Of a stretch of 34,037 bases of DNA, positions 1-6,385 are shown one piece after another. The notes below the pieces were generated by a model that saw nothing but the letters and a program-made list of their open reading frames with translations, was not told where the DNA came from and did not search any database. Position 1 is the stretch's first letter. Each line of letters begins with the position of its first letter. The position numbers and the translations under genes were made by a program. This DNA comes from Flavobacteriaceae bacterium (lineage in GTDB: Bacteria; Bacteroidota; Bacteroidia; Flavobacteriales; Flavobacteriaceae), in NCBI GenBank assembly GCA_013043685.1, contig JABDNT010000032.1, positions 1 to 34,037 of the forward strand, written 5' to 3'.

Positions 1-55
1 GCTTTTGAACTTAATTTCGCTTCAAATTAATAAAAATTGCATCATCCTGTTTTTA

Positions 56-141
56 TTTCCGGCATAAGTTGAGTTTCGTCCACTACATCGCCAACGATAA
101 CACCAGGTGTTATTTGGTCATGTTTTACTGAATGCCGGAAA
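56..141. repeat. Nested inverted repeat upstream of the first lipoprotein gene
   Basis: Perfect 10-base arms TTTCCGGCAT (56-65) and ATGCCGGAAA (132-141) enclose a second inverted repeat, ATAACACC (97-104) and GGTGTTAT (106-113). The inner stem can be lengthened by CCAA/TTGG across a two-base bulge. No T-run follows, so it is not a plain terminator. It may be a structured RNA, a repeat remnant or an operator. The rest of 1-202 shows no gene or convincing promoter box. Confidence 0.45.
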
Positions 142-202
142 ATCATAGGCAATTTTTAACATTCGCTTTCGTTCTTTTAGGAAACACAGCAACTAATCTC
201 AC

Positions 203-832
203 ATGAAAAAGATCCTCTTGTTCGCCTTACTCGCTTTGGCTGTTCTCTCCTGTAAAAAGGATGATGATACTAACAACAATTGCATTGAGCCCCTGTCCAT
301 TTCTGTAGATCAGATCAATTCCGAATCAGCCTTGGTCCTATGGGATCCCGGGAATGAAACTGCCTTTGAAATAGAATATGGCCTCACAGGCTTCTCCACG
401 GGAACCGGTACCGTAGCACAGACTTCTCAGACAAATTTCTTTATCGATGGTTTAAATCCAATGACCACCTACGATGCCTATGTACGTTCTAATTGCGGGA
501 GCGACGGCTTTAGTAATTACCTTTCAGTTAGTTTCACAACTCTTGAGCCCGTGAATCCGTGTAACACACCTACAGATCTATTCCTGATAGATGTGTCTTC
601 GAGTACGGTTACCTTTGGGTGGTCTGAAAATAATGAGACTGCCTGGGAGATCGAGTATGGATTAAGTGGTTTTACTTTAGGAACCGGAACCGTTGTTCAG
701 ACATCACAAAGTAATTTCCAGATCACCGGATTACAATCCTCGACTACTTACGAAATTTATGTTAGAGCTAATTGTGGAACTGAAGGTTTCAGTGAATATT
801 CAGACCAGCTGGTAGTTACTACAGATCCTTAA
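203..832 (+). CDS. Lipoprotein with two fibronectin type III domains
   Basis: This 209-residue protein begins with a lipoprotein signal; the lipobox ends LAVLSC, making Cys17 the lipidated residue, and KKDDD follows. Two fibronectin-III-like repeats fill the rest (about 27-113 and 120-206). Both contain EIEYGL.GF..GTGTV.QTSQ and a Y..YVR.NCG strand. Each repeat opens with a Cys and has a second Cys exactly 71 residues later (27/98 and 120/191), which suggests one disulfide per domain. Such domains in Bacteroidota usually mediate binding or act as spacers in surface proteins. No enzyme domain is present, so the ligand is unknown. The gene is monocistronic, with a strong terminator directly after it. 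Confidence 0.85.
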   Translation: MKKILLFALLALAVLSCKKDDDTNNNCIEPLSISVDQINSESALVLWDPGNETAFEIEYGLTGFSTGTGTVAQTSQTNFFIDGLNPMTTYDAYVRSNCGSDGFSNYLSVSFTTLEPVNPCNTPTDLFLIDVSSSTVTFGWSENNETAWEIEYGLSGFTLGTGTVVQTSQSNFQITGLQSSTTYEIYVRANCGTEGFSEYSDQLVVTTDP

Positions 833-851
833 AATATTGATTAACAATTGG

Positions 852-878
852 AAAAGCCTTGCTAATGCAGGGCTTTTT
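852..878 (+). terminator. Intrinsic terminator after the FN3 lipoprotein gene
   Basis: An 11-bp stem (852-862 with 867-877, one G-T wobble) carries a TAAT loop and runs into a T-tract. It lies 20 bases after the stop codon and ends the transcript of 203-832. Confidence 0.85.
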
Positions 879-908
879 ATTTCAATCTAAAGTTTAGGTT
901 AAGTTTTG

Positions 909-916
909 TAATTTTG
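909..916 (+). promoter_or_regulatory. Candidate Bacteroidota -7 box for the cupin gene
   Basis: TAATTTTG fits the Bacteroidota -7 consensus TAnnTTTG, 17 bases before the start codon at 934 and after the preceding terminator. No clear TTG at -33 is seen, so this rests on one box. Confidence 0.4.
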
Positions 917-933
917 TTTTTTTAGTTTGAAGC

Positions 934-1800
934 ATGGAATTAAAGCAGATCGATCGGGTAGAGACCATTACCAAACAAGACTTTCTGAAAAACTTTTTCA
1001 AACCTCAAAAACCGGTGATCATAGAACGGTTTATCGAGGATTGGCCGGCATTCCAAAAATGGAACCTGGACTATATGTCTGAAATCGCCGGTGAAAAAGA
1101 AGTGCCGCTTTACGATAACCGGCCGGTAGATTACAAGGATGGTTTTAACGAACCGCATGCAAAGATGAAGATGTCGGAATACATCGACCTTCTGAAACGC
1201 GAACCCACTAAATTCCGAATCTTCTTGTGGAACGTCCTCAAAGAAGTTCCGGAACTTCAGAACGACTACAGATGGCCTGATTTCGGACTAAAATTAATGA
1301 AAGGGTTGCCCATGTTGTTCTTTGGCGGGGAGAATAGCTATACTTTCATGCATTACGATATCGACCTTGCAAATATCTTTCATTTTCATTTCCATGGGAA
1401 GAAACAGGTTATCCTTTTTGACCAGGATCAGAATGATTATCTCTACAAGATTCCACATTCACTGATCACGAGGGAAGATATAGATTTCGCCGATCCCGAT
1501 TACGAAAAATGGCCTGCGCTGAAGAAAGCCAATGGCTTTGTTGGCAACCTTGAACACGGTAATGTGTTGTACATGCCTGAAGGATACTGGCACTATATGC
1601 GTTATCTGACTCCCGGATTCTCTATGAGTTTGAGAGCCATTGCACGAAATCCTAAGAATTTAGGAAAGGCTGTTTACAATGTATTCGTGATGCGGCATTA
1701 CGATAATCTTATGCGACGAATGAAAGGGCAGGCCTGGATAGATGGTAAGAATGAAAAGGCCATCACACGAACGCACAGTAAATTGGGTATTGAGCACTAA
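934..1800 (+). CDS. Cupin-like (JmjC/FIH-type) protein, probable Fe(II)/2-oxoglutarate oxygenase
   Basis: The 288-residue protein opens with the N-terminal pattern of cupin_8/JmjC proteins (F.KPVIIERFI.DWPAF, about 22-40). A double-stranded beta-helix core follows. His140-Tyr-Asp142 supplies the HxD motif and His220 (EGYWHY) the distal histidine, giving the facial triad expected for Fe(II) and 2-oxoglutarate. HFHFHGKK (150-157) and LYMPEGYWH are typical core strands. Family members hydroxylate proteins, tRNA or small molecules; the substrate here cannot be read from sequence. There is no signal peptide, so it should act in the cytosol. It stands alone between a terminator and convergent recX. 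Confidence 0.8.
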   Translation: MELKQIDRVETITKQDFLKNFFKPQKPVIIERFIEDWPAFQKWNLDYMSEIAGEKEVPLYDNRPVDYKDGFNEPHAKMKMSEYIDLLKREPTKFRIFLWNVLKEVPELQNDYRWPDFGLKLMKGLPMLFFGGENSYTFMHYDIDLANIFHFHFHGKKQVILFDQDQNDYLYKIPHSLITREDIDFADPDYEKWPALKKANGFVGNLEHGNVLYMPEGYWHYMRYLTPGFSMSLRAIARNPKNLGKAVYNVFVMRHYDNLMRRMKGQAWIDGKNEKAITRTHSKLGIEH

Positions 1801-1801
1801 T

Positions 1802-1827
1802 ATTTTAGAATAATGGAATTCTAAAAT
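1802..1827. terminator. AT-rich perfect hairpin between convergent cupin and recX genes
   Basis: ATTTTAGAAT (1802-1811) and ATTCTAAAAT (1818-1827) form a 10-bp hairpin with a 6-base loop directly after the cupin stop codon. Its position between convergent genes suggests a bidirectional terminator. The stem is weak and the T-tract is only the stem itself. Confidence 0.4.
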
Positions 1828-1870
1828 TAGAAGAATATTAATATATCAGGAGCGACACGGTACTAACATT

Positions 1871-2347
1871 CTATGAGACCAACTCCCTCAGCTTCTCCCA
1901 AATTAATTGCGACTCCCAGCCTCTGTATATAAGATAATCCGTAAACTTCTTCTTTTTCTTCTGAAGGTTTTCTTCTGAAGCTAATTGCTGCCAACGTTTT
2001 TCTGATAATTCATGAAATACCGTTAAATATTCTTCTTCCGGGACCTCCTTTAACCCCAATTTGATATTGTATTTAGAGATGTTCCTTGATTTTAGTTCGC
2101 GAATAATCCTGTGCTTCCCCCATTTTTTTATCCTGAATTTTCCGCGCACAAAAGCCTGGGAGAACCGGGTCTCATTGAGGTAATTTTGTGTGATAAGATG
2201 ATGAAGGATAAGGTCTACAGCCTCAGGGATCATGCGCATTTCCACGAGCTTCTGATGAACTTCTTTATGGCAGCGTTCCCTGTATGCACAGTAGCGCTCC
2301 ATTCGGGATTTCGCTTCTTCTACGCTGTAGGTCTTATAATTTCTCAT
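1871..2347 (-). CDS. recX: Regulatory protein RecX
   Basis: RecX binds RecA filaments and limits recombinase activity in the cytosol. The 158-residue product has the usual RecX make-up of tandem three-helix repeats. The first holds the typical RCHKEVHQKL pattern (about 25-34, the E..QKL helix). The second holds LNETRFSQAFVRGKFRIKKWG (about 77-97), matching the family's D..FA..YV..R....G signature, and a third repeat ends the protein. The start at 2347 gives SVEEAKSRMERYCAYRERC at the N-terminus, as in homologues. It lies downstream of rng on the same strand but is separated from it by a terminator and the cloverleaf repeat. recA is not in the window. Confidence 0.88.
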   Translation of the reverse strand: MRNYKTYSVEEAKSRMERYCAYRERCHKEVHQKLVEMRMIPEAVDLILHHLITQNYLNETRFSQAFVRGKFRIKKWGKHRIIRELKSRNISKYNIKLGLKEVPEEEYLTVFHELSEKRWQQLASEENLQKKKKKFTDYLIYRGWESQLIWEKLRELVS

Positions 2348-2373
2348 TCGCGCAAAGATAGTAACTATTTAAT

Positions 2374-2472
2374 GTCACTTCGAGTGATTCCGCGCCGCGG
2401 AATTGTATCGAGAAGAGAGTTCTCGATACTAATTTGAAGTAACTATCGTACTTCAAATTCACTCGAACCGAC
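2374..2472. repeat. 99-bp cloverleaf-forming imperfect palindrome (REP/MITE-like element)
   Basis: Outer arms 2374-2387 and 2459-2472 pair over 14 positions with two mismatches, including a perfect TTCGAGTGA/TCACTCGAA core. Between them stand three hairpins: 2387-2394/2396-2403 (8 bp, GC-rich), 2405-2414/2420-2429 (10 bp, GTATCGAGAA with loop GAGAG), and 2431-2441/2449-2459 (11 bp, AATTTGAAGTA). Almost every base is paired, leaving a four-way junction. From memory, similar elements built on TATCGAGAA and CACTCGAA are scattered in intergenic regions of marine Flavobacteriia. I see only this copy here. Confidence 0.8.
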
Positions 2473-2479
2473 TAAAAAT

Positions 2480-2517
2480 AAAAAACCCTTCCGAAGTATT
2501 TTCCGAAAGGGTTTTTT
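2480..2517 (-). terminator. Intrinsic terminator after rng
   Basis: AAAAAACCCTT (2480-2490) pairs perfectly with AAGGGTTTTTT (2507-2517) over 11 bp. On the minus strand the stem runs into a long T-rich tract. It begins four bases after the rng stop codon. The symmetric A/T runs mean it could also work on the plus strand. Confidence 0.85.
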
Positions 2518-2520
2518 GGG

Positions 2521-4065
2521 TTATTTAATCTGATTACCATCTTTGTCAATAAAATGATATTCGAGGTACGTGTAAGCATCTCTAGGTTGAATGTTCACCC
2601 ACTTTTTGTGCTTCATGAACCATTTGGTTCGCACAGATGGAAAACCTTTTGATAAAAAGGCCGCTATAAAAGGATGCGTATTCAAGGTGATCTTTTTATA
2701 GTCTTTTTTGAAAAGCCGCTCAAGTTCTTCAGTAATTCGTTGCACAACGATAATAGGCGCTTCAATTTCACCTTCGATACCCAGATTGGGGTTTTCTTCG
2801 GCGGTTTTAATATTCATTTCAGGCCTAACGCGCTGGCGGGTTATTTGAATTAACCCAAATTTACTGGGTGGCAGGATCTTGTGTTTCGCTCTGTCATCAT
2901 TCATCTCCTCGCGAAGATGATTGTAGAGTTTTTTACGGTTTGCAGCATGACCCATATCAATGAAGTCTACTACAATAATTCCTCCCATATCCCTTAAGCG
3001 TAATTGTCTCGCAACCTCGGAAGCCGCTATCAGATTTACTTCTAGCGCCGTATCTTCCTGGTTTTTAGATTTATTACTACGGTTTCCACTATTTACGTCT
3101 ATAACGTGCATGGCTTCCGTATGTTCTATTACCAGATAGGCACCTTTGCTGCCCGATACTGTTTTCCCGAAGGAAGTTTTTATTTGTCTTTCAATCCCGA
3201 ATTTTTCAAAAATCGGAACCTTAGAGTCATAAAGCTTAACAATGCTTTCTTGTTTAGGTGCAATTTCTTGCACGTAATCTTTTATCTGTAAGTAAAGCGT
3301 TTCGTCATCAATATGTATGGCCGAGAATGCATCATTAAATATATCTCGTAATATCGATGCGCCACGATCTAGCTCACTAAGCACCTTGCTAGGGTGGTGC
3401 GCCCTTTGTAGCTTTTTACACATCGCCATCCAGCGATCTGTGAGATTTTGTAAATCTCTGTCCAGTTCGGCTACTTTTTTGCCCTCTGCTACGGTTCGTA
3501 TAATAACACCGAATCCTTTAGGTCTAATACTCTTTATGAGTCTTATAAGCCTGTCCTTTTCTTCTTTAGATTCTATTTTTTGTGAAACAGAAACCCTGTC
3601 GGAAAACGGAACCAAAACGATATATCTCCCGGCTATGGAAAGCTCGGAGCTAATTCGCGGTCCCTTGGTGGAAATCGGTTCTTTTACAATTTGTACCAGA
3701 ATAGATTGATTCGATTTGATGGCATGATTTATACCTCCATTCTTGTCAATCTCTTTTTCAAATGGGAAATCTTTTAAAGAATACTCTTTAAGTTTACCTG
3801 TGCTTACACGTTTTACGAATTTCAGCAAAGAGAGAACTTTTGGCCCCAGGTCATGATAATGCAAAAATGCATCTTTTTCATACCCCACATTTACAAATGC
3901 GGCGTTAAGACCAGGAACGGTTTTACGAATTTTCGCAAGAAATATATCTCCTACTGCAAATTTCGTATCCTCTTCCTCTTTGTGTAATTCGATTAGTTTT
4001 CCATCTTTTAAAAGGGCAAAATCAACTTCTTGTGAACTGGATCTAATAAATAATTCGTAGCTCAC
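2521..4065 (-). CDS. rng: Ribonuclease E/G family protein (RNase G)
   Basis: This endoribonuclease cuts single-stranded AU-rich RNA in rRNA maturation and mRNA decay. The 514-residue protein has an N-terminal S1 RNA-binding domain (about 37-130) with a charged insertion near 82-112, then the RNase H-like and DNase I-like catalytic parts. The two magnesium-binding aspartates are visible as Asp323 in VIDVNSG and Asp367 in IVVDFIDM. The length is close to E. coli RNase G (about 490), without the long RNase E scaffold tail. After ITRQRVRPEM, where E. coli enzymes carry the CPxC zinc link, the sequence has no cysteine. A leader hairpin lies just upstream of the start, and terminators lie on both sides, so it is probably transcribed alone. 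Confidence 0.93.
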   Translation of the reverse strand: MSYELFIRSSSQEVDFALLKDGKLIELHKEEEDTKFAVGDIFLAKIRKTVPGLNAAFVNVGYEKDAFLHYHDLGPKVLSLLKFVKRVSTGKLKEYSLKDFPFEKEIDKNGGINHAIKSNQSILVQIVKEPISTKGPRISSELSIAGRYIVLVPFSDRVSVSQKIESKEEKDRLIRLIKSIRPKGFGVIIRTVAEGKKVAELDRDLQNLTDRWMAMCKKLQRAHHPSKVLSELDRGASILRDIFNDAFSAIHIDDETLYLQIKDYVQEIAPKQESIVKLYDSKVPIFEKFGIERQIKTSFGKTVSGSKGAYLVIEHTEAMHVIDVNSGNRSNKSKNQEDTALEVNLIAASEVARQLRLRDMGGIIVVDFIDMGHAANRKKLYNHLREEMNDDRAKHKILPPSKFGLIQITRQRVRPEMNIKTAEENPNLGIEGEIEAPIIVVQRITEELERLFKKDYKKITLNTHPFIAAFLSKGFPSVRTKWFMKHKKWVNIQPRDAYTYLEYHFIDKDGNQIK

Positions 4066-4080
4066 TTGTAATTAATTTTT

Positions 4081-4111
4081 ATCCATCACGCAATGCGCGT
4101 GACAAATGGAT
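4081..4111 (-). other. Hairpin in the 5' leader of rng
   Basis: ATCCAT (4081-4086) pairs with ATGGAT (4106-4111), and CACGC (4087-4091) with GCGTG (4097-4101), leaving a four-base bulge and a five-base loop. On the rng strand the hairpin ends 15 bases before the start codon and an A/T-rich stretch follows. E. coli rne is known to be autoregulated through its leader; a similar role here is inference. Confidence 0.5.
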
Positions 4112-4214
4112 TAAACAATAATTTATCACAGGTTTTTAACCCGTCGAAATTGACCGAAATCGAATAAGTTCGGAACAATTTCATTTTCAAAGAACGTTGT
4201 ATGTGATTCTAAAC

Positions 4215-4241
4215 GAAAAAAGTAGTGCGAAACTACTTTTT
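4215..4241 (-). terminator. Intrinsic terminator overlapping the end of the 29-residue gene
   Basis: The stem GTAGT/ACTAC (4222-4226 with 4232-4236) is extended by A/T pairs, with a five-base loop and a T-run on the minus strand. The TAG stop of the small gene (4233-4235) lies inside the stem. It separates hup and the small gene from rng. Confidence 0.75.
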
Positions 4242-4322
4242 CTTGTGGCGGTTAGCGCGTCTGCGCTTTTTACGCTTATGCGTAGCAACCTTATGTCTTT
4301 TTCTTTTTTTACCGCTCGGCAT
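4233..4322 (-). CDS. 29-residue very basic protein, candidate small ribosomal protein
   Basis: The product starts MPSGKKRKRHKVATHKR and ends NRHKKK. About two thirds of its 29 residues are Lys, Arg or His, and there are no acidic residues. It lies 45 bases downstream of hup on the same strand and shares its stop codon with a terminator stem, so the frame is well bounded. I recall near-identical short proteins annotated next to hup/rng in many Flavobacteriia. Composition and size fit an rRNA-binding protein. A new large-subunit protein, bL38, was described in the Flavobacterium johnsoniae ribosome, and this could be it, but I cannot confirm that from sequence. Confidence 0.75.
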   Translation of the reverse strand: MPSGKKRKRHKVATHKRKKRRRANRHKKK

Positions 4323-4367
4323 ATTAGATCTTTTAGTGCTTGTTCGTACGGAACAGCCTTGTTATTA

Positions 4368-4658
4368 TTATTTTACTTCAACATTCGTTTTAACACCTTC
4401 AACAAAAATTTTCGCAGGTTTGAAGGCTGGAATGTTGTGCGCGGGGATCTTAATGGTTGTATTTTTTGAAATATTTCTACCAGTCTTTTCAGCTCTTTTC
4501 TTAATAATAAAGCTTCCAAAGCCTCTTAGGTAAACATTATCTCCACTTTCTAATGAACTCTTTACTTCTTCCATAAAGGTTTCTACAGTAGCCTGAACAT
4601 CACCTTTTTCCATTCCTAATTTCTCTGAAATTTTAGCTACGATATCTGCTTTCGTCAT
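4368..4658 (-). CDS. hup: HU family DNA-binding protein
   Basis: HU is a dimeric nucleoid protein that binds and bends DNA. The 96-residue product starts MTKADIVAKISEKLG, the usual HU alpha-helical N-terminus. It carries the beta-arm signature GFGSFIIKKRAEKTGRN about residues 46-62, followed by IPAHNIPAFKP with the Pro that intercalates into DNA. It ends shortly after the last helix, so the length is normal. A good promoter lies upstream in the region shared with divergent mutY. The 29-residue basic gene follows 45 bases downstream and is probably co-transcribed. Several HU paralogues are common in this group, so the symbol is generic. Confidence 0.93.
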   Translation of the reverse strand: MTKADIVAKISEKLGMEKGDVQATVETFMEEVKSSLESGDNVYLRGFGSFIIKKRAEKTGRNISKNTTIKIPAHNIPAFKPAKIFVEGVKTNVEVK

Positions 4659-4708
4659 TCTCTTATTTTTAAATTATACTATGTTTGGGTTCTTAATTTT
4701 CAAGGTCG

Positions 4709-4741
4709 CAAATATAACAATTTTATAATCAATAAATCAAA
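4709..4741 (-). promoter_or_regulatory. Promoter of hup
   Basis: On the minus strand TTTG (4741-4738) and TATATTTG (4716-4709) are 21 bases apart, fitting the Bacteroidota sigma-A pattern (TTG at -33, TAnnTTTG at -7). The leader to the hup ATG would be about 45 bases. Confidence 0.7.
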
Positions 4742-4774
4742 TGGTAATCGGTTAAAAAATAATAAGATAACCTC

Positions 4775-4782
4775 TATTTTTG
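4775..4782 (+). promoter_or_regulatory. Candidate -7 box of mutY, implying a leaderless transcript
   Basis: TATTTTTG matches TAnnTTTG and ends only four bases before the mutY ATG at 4787. Transcription would then start at or next to the A of the start codon. The -33 element is weak. Confidence 0.45.
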
Positions 4783-4786
4783 TTAA

Positions 4787-5857
4787 ATGATCAAAAATCA
4801 GTCCGATTTTTCCAATATCCTCATAGTCTGGTATTTACAAAATAAACGTGACCTGCCCTGGAGAAATGAATCTCAACCGTATTACATTTGGCTTTCAGAG
4901 ATCATGCTCCAACAAACCCGTGTAGCCCAAGGCCTTCCGTACTATTTGAAGTTTATTAAGGCGTTTCCTACAATAGCGGATCTGGCCAATGCCTCAGAAG
5001 AATACGTTCTTAAACTCTGGCAGGGTTTAGGATACTATTCAAGGGCCAGAAACCTGCATTATACGGCTAAAGAAATTACATTTAACCGGAATAGCGAATT
5101 TCCCGACACCTATAAAGAGTTGCTTGAATTAAAAGGAGTGGGTGATTACACCGCCAGCGCGATTGCTTCCATCTGTTATAATGAGCCAACTGCGGTGGTC
5201 GATGGAAATGTGTACAGAGTGTTATCCAGGGTATTTGGAATTGAGACTCCGATAAACAGTAGCTCGGGTGTGAAGATATTTAAAGATCTGGCCCAGGAAT
5301 TGATCGATGCAGAACGGCCAGGCACCTTTAACCAGGCTGTCATGGAATTTGGAGCGCGCTATTGTATTCCCCAGAAACCGGATTGCGAAAACTGTGTTTT
5401 TTCCGATAGATGCGAGGCTAAGCGTACGGGAAGTGTGTCTAAATTACCCGTCAAGATCAGGAAGCAGAAAATAAAACATCGACACTTCAACTATTTGGTC
5501 ATACTTTCAGATAAACAGGAGGCAACTGTTCTTCAACAGCGAAGGCATAAAGGAATCTGGCAAAGCCTATATGAATTTCCGTTGATCGAGACCGATTCGG
5601 AAGTAGGTGAAAGTGAGATCGCAGAGCGTGCCGAATTTAAAGCGTATTGGGGTAAAAATGGCACCAAAGAGCTGCTTCTATTTAACGAATCACCCATAAT
5701 TCACAAACTTTCCCACCAACATTTGCATACGAAATTCTGGGTTGTAAAGACGGCAGAACAATTGCCAGAGCCGGTACCGATTTCGGAAATAAACAATTAT
5801 CCGGTGCCTGTACTAATTGAAAACTTTATTTCGGAATTTTCTCCATTTCAAAACTGA
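4787..5857 (+). CDS. mutY: A/G-specific adenine glycosylase MutY
   Basis: MutY removes adenine mispaired with 8-oxoguanine in base-excision repair. The 356-residue protein has the helix-hairpin-helix LKGVGDYTA (about 115-123), catalytic Glu38 in LSEIMLQQT and catalytic Asp139 in VVDGNVYR. The [4Fe-4S] ligands are Cys193, Cys200, Cys203 and Cys209 (C-x6-C-x2-C-x5-C). A C-terminal NUDIX-like 8-oxoG-recognition domain follows (about 230-350). The length is that of E. coli MutY (350). It is the first gene of a plus-strand group with ssb, gldE and gldD, divergent from hup. Confidence 0.95.
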   Translation: MIKNQSDFSNILIVWYLQNKRDLPWRNESQPYYIWLSEIMLQQTRVAQGLPYYLKFIKAFPTIADLANASEEYVLKLWQGLGYYSRARNLHYTAKEITFNRNSEFPDTYKELLELKGVGDYTASAIASICYNEPTAVVDGNVYRVLSRVFGIETPINSSSGVKIFKDLAQELIDAERPGTFNQAVMEFGARYCIPQKPDCENCVFSDRCEAKRTGSVSKLPVKIRKQKIKHRHFNYLVILSDKQEATVLQQRRHKGIWQSLYEFPLIETDSEVGESEIAERAEFKAYWGKNGTKELLLFNESPIIHKLSHQHLHTKFWVVKTAEQLPEPVPISEINNYPVPVLIENFISEFSPFQN

Positions 5858-5907
5858 AAAATACCTATCTTTAACTTACATAAACCTTTACTAATAATAC
5901 GATTGAT

Positions 5908-6363
5908 ATGAGCGGAACATTGAACAAAGTGATGCTGATCGGGCATACGGGTGACGAAATAAAAATGCATTATTTCGAAGGAGGAGGATGTATCGGGCGA
6001 TTCCCGCTTGCAACCAACGAAACCTACACGAACAAAACAACCGGTGAACGTGTCACGAATACGGAGTGGCACAATATTGTGATGCGGAATAAAGCAGCAG
6101 AGATATGTGAGAAATATTTGAAGAAAGGGGATAAGATCTATATTGAAGGAAGACTGAAAACCCGCAAATGGCAAGACGACCAGGGAAAGGACCGATATAG
6201 TACAGAGGTGCAATGTACGGAATTCACCTTTTTAACTCCGAAGGCAGAAGGGGGTGCTATGCCTCAACAAACCTCTGGTGCCCCGGCCACTCAACAGCCG
6301 GCCACCCCGCAACCACAGGTTGAGGAACACATCGGTGAAGAGGACGATGATCTTCCTTTTTAG
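5908..6363 (+). CDS. ssb: Single-stranded DNA-binding protein
   Basis: SSB coats single-stranded DNA during replication, recombination and repair. The 151-residue product has the N-terminal OB fold (about 1-108) with LNKVMLIGHTG at the start, NTEWHNIVMRNKAAE and GDKIYIEGRLKTRKW. A flexible Gln/Pro/Ala-rich linker follows (about 112-138). The acidic tip GEEDDDLPF at the C-terminus binds partner proteins in the family. It starts 50 bases after mutY, and a near-consensus -7 box (TATCTTTA) lies in the gap, so it may have its own promoter. The DDLPF tip is shared with the DUF3127 protein at 23280-23654. Confidence 0.95.
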   Translation: MSGTLNKVMLIGHTGDEIKMHYFEGGGCIGRFPLATNETYTNKTTGERVTNTEWHNIVMRNKAAEICEKYLKKGDKIYIEGRLKTRKWQDDQGKDRYSTEVQCTEFTFLTPKAEGGAMPQQTSGAPATQQPATPQPQVEEHIGEEDDDLPF

Positions 6364-6385
6364 ATTTTGAACCAATACCCGCATC

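Noticed and set aside
42-146. 34-codon minus-strand frame starting at 146 in the leader region
   Set aside because: It coincides with the nested inverted repeat and has no recognisable domain or promoter; it could be a gene remnant but cannot be supported.
2111-2437. Plus-strand open frame of 108 codons across recX
   Set aside because: It lies antisense to recX and runs into the cloverleaf repeat; no domain or start context supports it.
4197-4533. Two plus-strand open frames opposite hup and the 29-residue gene
   Set aside because: They are antisense to two well-supported genes and start inside a terminator; Lys-rich genes give Leu/Phe-rich antisense frames.
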